From Rheinheimera baltica DSM 14885 (GTDB taxonomy: Bacteria; Pseudomonadota; Gammaproteobacteria; Enterobacterales; Alteromonadaceae), in the NCBI RefSeq assembly GCF_000425345.1, contig NZ_AUDG01000034.1, forward strand, positions 1 through 44,930: a DNA stretch of 44,930 nt. Direction: 5' to 3'. Shown here piece by piece: positions 28,006 through 34,999 of the stretch. Positions within the stretch are counted from its first letter, which is position 1, and each line of letters starts with the position of its first letter. The notes under the pieces are model-generated. The model had not been told where the DNA came from. It did no database searches and worked only from the letters and a program-made list of their open reading frames with translations. The position numbers and the translations under genes were made by a program.

Positions 28006-29376
28006 ATGACAATTATTGCAGAAAATCCGATTAAAGCGGTTGCTACACCCAGCTTGGTGCAGCAAAAAGTGATCGCCTCGCTGTCGAAGCGGCATCGCAA
28101 AGAAAAGCTGTTCCGTCGTTTAGGGCTCAGTGCAGTATTGATTAGTCTGGGGCTGGTTGCAGTGCTGTTTATCAATATATTTTCTCGTGGTGTACCAGCG
28201 TTCTGGCAGTCTGCTATCACGCTGGATATTTATTTTGACCCGGCAATAATTAAGATCCCGGCTAAACCAGAGCAGCAGGCTGAGGAGTCTGATAACGATT
28301 TTCGTCAACGCTATCTGGCATGGCAGACCGACGTGGGTTTTGTTAACTTCAACCGGTTGATTACAGACAGCTTGCAAACTATTTTGCCTGATGCCAGCAA
28401 ACACAGACGTGATTTAGCGCGCTTTGTGACGTCGGGTGAGCGTTTCGCCTTACGTGATATGGTGGTGGCTGATCCCAGCATTATTGGTCAGCGTCGCACA
28501 CTTCATTTACTGACAGATGCCAACATTGATGTTTGGTTAAAAGGTAATATTGACCGCAGTTTGCCAGATGAGCAGCAACAGCTAAGCCCAATTACTCGTC
28601 AGTGGGCCGATAAATTGTCGGCAGACGGCATTATTCAGAATCGCTTTAGCTTCGCCTTGTTTATGAACCCTGACTCACGCAGTTCACTCGCGTCAGCTGG
28701 TTTGGCAGGTGCCTTTATGGGATCGTTTTACATGATGCTAGTGGTGATTTTGCTGGCGGTACCAATGGGTGTTGCTGCGGCAATCTATCTGGAAGAGTTT
28801 GCCCCACGTAACAAAATTACCGATTTGGTTGAAGTTAACATTAATAACCTGGCTGCTGTGCCGTCTATTGTATTCGGTTTGTTGGGGGCATCGGTGTTAA
28901 TTGGCTGGTTTAATTTGCCGATGTCTGCACCTATTGTTGGTGGCCTGGTGTTGTCCTTAATGACGCTACCCACAGTGATTATTGCTACTCGCTCTACGTT
29001 AAAAGCTATACCCCCTTCCATACGTCAAGCTGCACTGGGATTGGGAGCGTCAAAAATGCAGGCTATCTTCCACCATGTACTGCCACTGGCGATACCCGGT
29101 ATTTTAACGGGGGCTATTTTAGGTGTCGCGCAGGCGTTGGGTGAGACAGCACCACTGTTGCTTATCGGTATGAAATCCTTTGTTGCTTCGGTGCCGGCAT
29201 CGCCGTTTGACCAAGCCAGTGCTTTGCCAGTGCAAATTTATCTGTGGCAAGGCAACGAGCTACGTAACTTCTTCGAAGCGCGTACATCGGCAGCCATAAT
29301 CGTATTGTTGATGATGATGATTAGCTTAAATGGCATGGCAATTTGGCTACGGAAAAAATACGAAAAGCGTTGGTAA
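28006..29376 (+). CDS. pstA: Phosphate ABC transporter permease PstA, extended form
   Basis: This 456-residue inner-membrane permease has one membrane segment (about 40-60) followed by a periplasmic domain of roughly 170 residues (about 61-230, DUF3333-type). The standard PstA core comes next, from FMGSFYMMLVVILLAVPMGV. The EAA loop is IPPSIRQAALGLGASKMQAIFHHVLPLAIPGI. E. coli PstA (about 296 residues) lacks the periplasmic insert. The gene is coupled to pstC at a 3-base gap and is followed by pstB after 61 bases. Confidence 0.92.
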   Translation: MTIIAENPIKAVATPSLVQQKVIASLSKRHRKEKLFRRLGLSAVLISLGLVAVLFINIFSRGVPAFWQSAITLDIYFDPAIIKIPAKPEQQAEESDNDFRQRYLAWQTDVGFVNFNRLITDSLQTILPDASKHRRDLARFVTSGERFALRDMVVADPSIIGQRRTLHLLTDANIDVWLKGNIDRSLPDEQQQLSPITRQWADKLSADGIIQNRFSFALFMNPDSRSSLASAGLAGAFMGSFYMMLVVILLAVPMGVAAAIYLEEFAPRNKITDLVEVNINNLAAVPSIVFGLLGASVLIGWFNLPMSAPIVGGLVLSLMTLPTVIIATRSTLKAIPPSIRQAALGLGASKMQAIFHHVLPLAIPGILTGAILGVAQALGETAPLLLIGMKSFVASVPASPFDQASALPVQIYLWQGNELRNFFEARTSAAIIVLLMMMISLNGMAIWLRKKYEKRW

Positions 29377-29437
29377 CCTTTTGCCAGTAGGCAGGCTACG
29401 CTAAACAGATTTAATTTTTAAGGTAACGGATAAAAGC

Positions 29438-30208
29438 ATGAGTAACTCAGCCCCGGTTAAAATTAGTGCGACAGATGTGAAGGTGTTTTATGGCGACAAT
29501 CAGGCGCTGCATGGCATCAACATGGACGTATATCAGAATGAAGTTATCTCTTTTATCGGCCCGTCTGGCTGCGGTAAGTCAACCTTTTTACGTTGCATGA
29601 ACCGGATGAACGATACAATTGATCAGTGCCGGGTTAATGGCAGCATTTTGCTTGATGGGCGTGATATCCATGACCCTTCGCTGGATGTTGTGCAGTTGCG
29701 GGCACAGGTTGGCATGGTGTTTCAAAAGCCTAACCCGTTTCCCAAGTCGATCTACGAAAACATCGCTTATGGCCCTAAATTACATGGCTTGGCAGAGCGC
29801 AAAGCCGATCTGGACGATATTGTTGAGTCGAGTTTACGCCGTGCCGGCTTGTGGAACGAAGTAAAAGACCGTCTGGATCAACCCGGTACCGGATTGTCAG
29901 GTGGTCAACAACAGCGTTTGTGTATTGCCCGCAGTATTGCGGTAAGCCCGGAAGTTATTCTGATGGATGAACCTTGTTCTGCATTAGACCCCATTGCAAC
30001 CTCAATTATTGAAGAGTTGATAGATGAATTAAAGCAGAACTTCACCATTGTTATTGTGACACACAATATGCAACAGGCGGCGAGGGTATCGGATCGTACT
30101 GCATTCTTCCATCTGGGGAATCTCATCGAGATTGGTAATACCAACGATATTTTTACTAATCCGCAGCAAAAACGAACCGAAGACTATATTACCGGTCGTT
30201 ACGGTTAA
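29438..30208 (+). CDS. pstB: Phosphate ABC transporter ATP-binding protein PstB
   Basis: This 256-residue cytoplasmic ATPase of the Pst importer has Walker [10 protein letters not shown] at 41-49, the ABC signature LSGGQ at 153-157, and Walker B VILMDEP at 173-179. The switch His lies in [28 protein letters not shown] is the PstB-specific Q-loop segment. Length and motif order are typical. It partners with PstC and PstA and, with PhoU, signals phosphate state to PhoR. Confidence 0.96.
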   Translation: MSNSAPVKISATDVKVFYGDNQALHGINMDVYQNEVISFIGPSGCGKSTFLRCMNRMNDTIDQCRVNGSILLDGRDIHDPSLDVVQLRAQVGMVFQKPNPFPKSIYENIAYGPKLHGLAERKADLDDIVESSLRRAGLWNEVKDRLDQPGTGLSGGQQQRLCIARSIAVSPEVILMDEPCSALDPIATSIIEELIDELKQNFTIVIVTHNMQQAARVSDRTAFFHLGNLIEIGNTNDIFTNPQQKRTEDYITGRYG

Positions 30209-30253
30209 TAGTATTGCCGTCCAGGGTGCAGACAATTTCAGGAGACTGGCGTT

Positions 30254-30979
30254 ATGCCAAATAATAAAATCGGCGGCCATTATTCACAGGCTTATGATGA
30301 AGAGTTACAACAAGCCGTTATGCGCTTATTGCAAATGGCGGGCTTAGCACAACAACAACTGAGCGACGCTTTAACGGCGTTTACCTCGGCAGATCTTGCT
30401 CTGGCAAAGCAGGTAAAAGCGGCTGATCGCAAGGTAAACAATTTTGAAGTCGACATCAGCGAGCATTGCCTGGATATATTGGCCCGGCGACAGCCCGCTG
30501 CAGGTGATTTACGCTTAGTATTAGCTGTGCTGAAAAGTATCAATGATGTCGAGCGAATAGGTGACCTTGCTAAGCGCATTGGTAAGGTTCTACTAAAAGA
30601 AGAGCCGGGTAACCGCCCACAGCAATCTCAGTTAGATGAGCTGGCCGTTATGGGACAAAAAGCCCTGCAAATGCTACAGCGCGCCTTGGTGGCATTTGAA
30701 AAAATTGATGCTGATGAAGCCTTAGATGTTCTGCGTGAAGATAGATCCATTGATGACGACTATGCCCGCATTATGCAGCAAAGCCTTACTATGATGATGC
30801 ATGACGCACGTCAAATTAGTATTAGTCTGCAGGTGTCGCACGTTGCCAAAGCGTTGGAGCGTGTTGGCGATCACGCACGCAACATTTGCGAGCACACCAT
30901 ATTTTTGAGTAAGGGACGAAATGTTGCTCATCTTAGTGACGCTGAATTGCAGCAAGTCGTCGACAAGAAACGTGACTGA
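30254..30979 (+). CDS. phoU: Phosphate-specific transport system accessory protein PhoU
   Basis: This 241-residue cytoplasmic all-helical protein has two three-helix PhoU repeats. Both carry the E/DxxxD metal-binding type signatures (RKVNNFEVDISEHCLDIL, and later RSIDDDYARIMQQ). DLRLVLAVLKSINDVERIGDLAKRI and VAKALERVGDHARNICEHTIFL are the repeat-matching conserved helices. PhoU links Pst to PhoR and keeps the Pho regulon off in high phosphate. It is the last gene of pstCAB-phoU and is followed by a terminator. Confidence 0.95.
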   Translation: MPNNKIGGHYSQAYDEELQQAVMRLLQMAGLAQQQLSDALTAFTSADLALAKQVKAADRKVNNFEVDISEHCLDILARRQPAAGDLRLVLAVLKSINDVERIGDLAKRIGKVLLKEEPGNRPQQSQLDELAVMGQKALQMLQRALVAFEKIDADEALDVLREDRSIDDDYARIMQQSLTMMMHDARQISISLQVSHVAKALERVGDHARNICEHTIFLSKGRNVAHLSDAELQQVVDKKRD

Positions 30980-30994
30980 GTAGCAAACAATGAA

Positions 30995-31018
30995 AAAGGA
31001 GCGAAAGCTCCTTTTTTT
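30995..31018 (+). terminator. Terminator after phoU
   Basis: Stem AAAGGAGC / GCTCCTTT with a GAAA tetraloop and a following T run, 15 bases after the phoU stop. Confidence 0.88.
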
Positions 31019-31100
31019 ATGCGCTTTTTTTACGAAAAACTGGCTATCCCATTATTTTAGTAGATACTTTTCGTTATTAAGACAAGTGCTTAGCCGTGCG

Positions 31101-31129
31101 GGGTCATAAAAGTATCATTTAATAGTCAC
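31101..31129 (+). promoter_or_regulatory. Pho box set 1 before porin
   Basis: Three heptamers spaced by 4 bases are visible: GGGTCAT, GTATCAT and TAGTCAC. The period of 11 bases is that of tandem PhoB subunits. A stronger set follows at 31142. Confidence 0.55.
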
Positions 31130-31141
31130 AAAAAATCCATG

Positions 31142-31170
31142 TTGTCATTTTAGTGTCATAAATTAGCCAT
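31142..31170 (+). promoter_or_regulatory. Pho box set 2 before porin
   Basis: TTGTCAT-TTTA-GTGTCAT is the cleanest 7-4-7 PhoB box in the window (12 of 14 half-site bases). A third, weaker TAGCCAT lies another 11 bases on. The set lies 75-103 bases before the porin ATG. Confidence 0.7.
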
Positions 31171-31244
31171 ATTATGGCGCGGTCATCAACAGCATAGGTC
31201 GTAAACGGCCACAACGAATAACGGTAATTACTCAGGTGCAGAAT

Positions 31245-32147
31245 ATGAAGAAATCAATTTTAGTTTTAGCGGTAGCGTTGGCCAGTACAAGCACATTACA
31301 AGCGAAAGAGTTGGAAGTGTACGGCAAAATTAATGTTACTGCACAATCTAGTGATGATGGCGAAGGCCGCTTTACCGAACTGAAAAGTAATGCCTCACGT
31401 TTTGGCCTCAAAGGTGATTATGCACTTGAAGATGGCTTAAGTGTGACGTATCAGCTGGAATGGGAAGTTGATCCTTCAGATGAAGCAAATGAGAAAAATA
31501 TCAAAGCACGTAATCAATATCTTGGTTTGGCTGGCAGTTTTGGTGAAGTGCGTGTTGGGCGCCATGATTCTGCCCTTAAAATGTCGCAAGGTAAGATTGA
31601 CCTGTTTAATGATTACGAAGCCGATGTAAAAGTGCTGTGGAAAGGCGAAAACCGTGTGAGTAACTCTATCAGTTACTTTACGCCATCATTTTCTGGCTTT
31701 AGTGCTCAGGTGACCTATGTAGTTGAAGATAGTCAGGCTGGAGAAGATGGTATTTCAGCGGCGCTGATGTATGGTGACGACGGTTTAAAAAACAGCAACG
31801 TTTATGCAGCGCTGGCGTATGACGCAGAAGTAAATGGTTATGATACTGTGCGGGCTAGTGGTCAGGTCAAAGTGGCTGGTTTTAAATTAGGTGCTATGTA
31901 CCAAACACAGGAATCAACCAGCACCACAGTTGAACGCGATGGTTATTTGGTGAGCGTTGCTTACCCTATGGGTAAGGCTGAACTTAAAGGCCAATATCAG
32001 GTGATGGAAGATGACAACGGTTTTAGCGCCGGCGTGGACTACAAACTGGGCAAAAACACCAAAGTATTTGCTTGGTATTCTAGCTTTGATTTCGACGAAG
32101 CCTTAGATAAAGACTATCTAGCCGTGGGTTTAGAGCACAAGTTTTAA
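31245..32147 (+). CDS. Gram-negative porin, predicted phosphate-starvation induced
   Basis: This 300-residue outer-membrane beta-barrel porin has a signal peptide (residues 1-20, LASTSTLQA) followed by ELEVYGKINVTAQ, the start of the barrel in the porin_4 family. Family blocks SNASRFGLKGDYALEDGLSVTYQLEWEVD and YLGLAGSFGEVRVGRHDSALK follow, and the C-terminus is YLAVGLEHKF. I chose the ATG at 31245 because AGGTG at 31234-31238 is well spaced. A GTG three codons earlier would break the signal peptide pattern. Tandem Pho boxes upstream and the location between phoU and phoB point to a phosphate or polyphosphate channel analogous to PhoE; selectivity cannot be read from the sequence. Confidence 0.88.
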   Translation: MKKSILVLAVALASTSTLQAKELEVYGKINVTAQSSDDGEGRFTELKSNASRFGLKGDYALEDGLSVTYQLEWEVDPSDEANEKNIKARNQYLGLAGSFGEVRVGRHDSALKMSQGKIDLFNDYEADVKVLWKGENRVSNSISYFTPSFSGFSAQVTYVVEDSQAGEDGISAALMYGDDGLKNSNVYAALAYDAEVNGYDTVRASGQVKVAGFKLGAMYQTQESTSTTVERDGYLVSVAYPMGKAELKGQYQVMEDDNGFSAGVDYKLGKNTKVFAWYSSFDFDEALDKDYLAVGLEHKF

Positions 32148-32167
32148 TGCTTAATTAAATGAATTAA

Positions 32168-32201
32168 TAAAAAACGCCGGTCATTGACCGGCGTTTTTTT
32201 T
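32168..32201. terminator. Bidirectional terminator between porin and TonB receptor
   Basis: A 10-bp stem AACGCCGGTC / GACCGGCGTT with a 3-base loop is flanked by an A run on the left and a T run on the right. It can end both the rightward porin and the leftward receptor transcripts. Confidence 0.9.
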
Positions 32202-32217
32202 ATTTGGTTAATCGGTG

Positions 32218-34878
32218 TTAGTACTTATACGAGAAACTTAAACTGTAACTCTGGCCTTCAATACGCTTTTGCAGCACTTCACCCTGCTGCAAAATTTCCA
32301 CGTCTTCGTCCAGTAAGTTTTTCAGCCCCAGTTTTACCGTCATACTTTCCTGCGGCATGTAGCTGTAGGTGAAATCCAATGAGTGGAACGGCTGCTCAAA
32401 GGCGTCATCTTTGTCATTCACACCGGCGAATGCAATACGTTTACCAAATACGTTATAGGTTAACGTTGCATTATGCTGGTTGTTGTCTGAATCAAAACCT
32501 AACTGCAGGTTAGCAACATACTTAGAGTGACCGCTTAAACTGCGTTTAAGGTTAGTCAGGTTTGCGCCAGGAAAGCGCTGTATATTGATTTCTGATTCAC
32601 TTACCGTCAGGTTACCGGCAACAAAGAAGTTATTTGCCAGCTGACCAAAGTCGCCGCCAAACATGTCCAGTTGTTGCAGGAATTCAGCTTCAGCACCATA
32701 GACTTTGCCATCTTGTGCATTACGGAACGACATTAACAGGTTACCGTCTGAGCCCGACAACTCTACAGCTTCTATTGGGTTTTTTAAATCTTTGTAAAAT
32801 AAACCCAGACTGTAATTGCTGTTATCGTAGTACCACTCTAATCGCACGTCAGCACTGTTAATATCAGTGCTTTGTAAGCCAGAGAAACCAGTTACTTTAA
32901 AATCAGTTAATGGGTCGACATAAAGTACTGGCGTAACTTCACGTAAGTCAGGGCGAACTACCGTTTGGCTGTAACCAAAGCGGGCTTGTAAGTCATCAGT
33001 AACAAACCAGGTAAGCGACAAGGCCGGATAAAAACCATCTTCCAGCAGCACCGAATCGGTAACTTCACCGCTTAACTCACCTTCTGCGGTTAGTGGCAGT
33101 GAAATTTGTTTAAAGTCTTCATAGCGTACGCCCAGATTCAGGCGGAATTTGTAATCGTAGTTTACTTCCAGCGCAGCGTAACCGGCGTCAATCATTTGCG
33201 CAGCCAGATAATCGTCGGCCTGTGTTGTCACGTTTGATATTTTAAAGCCATTTGCGGCATCTAAAATATTGCTGTCTGAGAATATCTCTGAGAAGCTGCC
33301 CGATAACTGCTCCAGGCTGTATCCGACAGTGTCAAAGTTAAAACGGTCAGTTTGCGCATTGCGGCTACGTTCAAAGTAGGCATAACCGCCGCTTAACGTC
33401 ATTTCTGCTTTGCCCAATGTTAGCGGCAGTTTGGCGTTCCAGCTTAGGTTTTCAGTGTTATCTTTCATATCACCGAAACTGTAGTTCACCGCATTTTGGT
33501 TACGACGCAAAAATGAGAATACCGAGCCATCGCTCTGCGTTTCGTTCAGATAACGATACTCAATTTCTCCCGGCGCATAGCGGCGTGCTTTTGCGTCGGT
33601 GTACTGCCAGTCTAAGGCTAAGTCCATTAAGTATGGAAAGTTGTGTCGGCCACGTAATTGATTGCTGAGCATGGTGCGCTCTTCATACGTGATGCTGGTA
33701 TCAGTGTTTGAACGGTTGTTTTCGTTGATGGTTTCTATACTATCGCCGTTCTTTATTTTAACTTCGTCTTTGGTATCGCTAAGGTAAATGGTTGAGCTTT
33801 CTATACGGTGATCAACACCAAGCTCTAAACCAAAGTTCAACATGCCAGACATTTTGATCTGATGTTCTGTGCCTTTGATATCGTCATAACGGTTAAGTGG
33901 CACCAGACTGTCGCCTGATACAGAGTAGTAACGCTCTTGCTCTTCGATATTCTGCGTTGAACGGTCATAGCTCAGGCCCGTCATTACGCCAAACACTACA
34001 TTTTTCGCTAAATCAAAGCGACTACCAAAAGACACACTGCCATCAAAATCTGGTTTTACGCTGTCACGGCTAACATCAACATCGCGGTTAAACGCGGTGC
34101 CAAGTTCACGGACTATGGTTTCAGCCTGTGCCAGGTTGCCCGCATTGATGCCTCCAAGGGCTTCGGCAATATTAACCGGTGTTAATATGCCGTATTGCTG
34201 CTGCGCTGCAGCCAGTTCAGGTGAAATACTACGACGGCCATCATCTTTGCCGCGCCAATCATCACCACCACCTGCATAATCAAAACCATCGTCGCTATTC
34301 AGGCTGCTATAGCCTGTGCCAACGGCGACGTTAAAGCTGGTTTGCAATGGAATTGCCGTAGTGCGGATATTAACGTTACCACCACCAAAGGCCGCGGGTA
34401 ATTCAGGCGAATACGCTTTTTGTACTACCAAACTTTCAATAATGCCGGCGGGAAACATGTCCAGTGGAATAACATTACGCGTAGGATCCGGGCTTGGCAC
34501 CTGAGCGCCATTGAGTAAGGTGCTGGAGTAGCGCTCACCTAACCCGCGTACATAAATAAATTTGTCTTTAACCAGCGTCAGGCCGGTTACACGACGTAGT
34601 GCGGTGGCGGCATTACTGTCACCAGCGCGTGAAATTTGCTCCATACCCAGGAGTTCGGCAACATAAGGTTGTTCGCGGCGCTCTGCGGCTGCAGAGGCGG
34701 CTGAGCTCATCAGACGGCCGGATACAGAAATACGTTCAACATCGGCTTCACTCTGTGGTGCTGGCTCAGTGGCGTCTTGCGCGACGGCGCCCAATGACAC
34801 CAAGGCGGTTGCCGTGCTCAGGGCCAGCAACACACTGCGGCCAACACGACTGAAATTAAACTTTTGCATGCTGCTCAT
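32218..34878 (-). CDS. TonB-dependent receptor in the Pho locus
   Basis: This 886-residue outer-membrane receptor has a signal peptide covering about residues 1-33 (LVSLGAVAQ). VERISVSGRLM (about 48-58) may be the TonB box region. The plug carries NAATALRRVTGLTLVKDKF and IYVRGLGERYSSTLLNGAQVP, a subgroup signature, followed by PDPTRNVIPLDMFPAGI. The barrel ends QSYSLSFSYKY with a terminal aromatic. It lies downstream of a large lipoprotein gene on the same strand, from which it is separated by a terminator. It sits inside the pst-pho cluster, so a phosphorus-containing substrate is an attractive but unproven guess. I saw no clear Pho box directly before it. Confidence 0.87.
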   Translation of the reverse strand: MSSMQKFNFSRVGRSVLLALSTATALVSLGAVAQDATEPAPQSEADVERISVSGRLMSSAASAAAERREQPYVAELLGMEQISRAGDSNAATALRRVTGLTLVKDKFIYVRGLGERYSSTLLNGAQVPSPDPTRNVIPLDMFPAGIIESLVVQKAYSPELPAAFGGGNVNIRTTAIPLQTSFNVAVGTGYSSLNSDDGFDYAGGGDDWRGKDDGRRSISPELAAAQQQYGILTPVNIAEALGGINAGNLAQAETIVRELGTAFNRDVDVSRDSVKPDFDGSVSFGSRFDLAKNVVFGVMTGLSYDRSTQNIEEQERYYSVSGDSLVPLNRYDDIKGTEHQIKMSGMLNFGLELGVDHRIESSTIYLSDTKDEVKIKNGDSIETINENNRSNTDTSITYEERTMLSNQLRGRHNFPYLMDLALDWQYTDAKARRYAPGEIEYRYLNETQSDGSVFSFLRRNQNAVNYSFGDMKDNTENLSWNAKLPLTLGKAEMTLSGGYAYFERSRNAQTDRFNFDTVGYSLEQLSGSFSEIFSDSNILDAANGFKISNVTTQADDYLAAQMIDAGYAALEVNYDYKFRLNLGVRYEDFKQISLPLTAEGELSGEVTDSVLLEDGFYPALSLTWFVTDDLQARFGYSQTVVRPDLREVTPVLYVDPLTDFKVTGFSGLQSTDINSADVRLEWYYDNSNYSLGLFYKDLKNPIEAVELSGSDGNLLMSFRNAQDGKVYGAEAEFLQQLDMFGGDFGQLANNFFVAGNLTVSESEINIQRFPGANLTNLKRSLSGHSKYVANLQLGFDSDNNQHNATLTYNVFGKRIAFAGVNDKDDAFEQPFHSLDFTYSYMPQESMTVKLGLKNLLDEDVEILQQGEVLQKRIEGQSYSLSFSYKY

Positions 34879-34954
34879 CTGAACTTTGTCCTATCAGCTT
34901 AATTCTGTTACATCTGCGTAGCGTTAAGCGGCAACGCGGCGCTTAACCTGGTGA

Positions 34955-34991
34955 AATAAAAAAAACACTGCCAGCTCGCACCGGCAGTGTT
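34955..34991 (-). terminator. Terminator after the duplicated lipoprotein
   Basis: On the minus strand the stem AACACTGCC / GGCAGTGTT with a 10-base loop is followed by a long U tract. It lies 9 bases after the lipoprotein stop and before the TonB receptor, so the receptor may be expressed by partial read-through. Confidence 0.8.
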
Positions 34992-34999
34992 GATATGGC

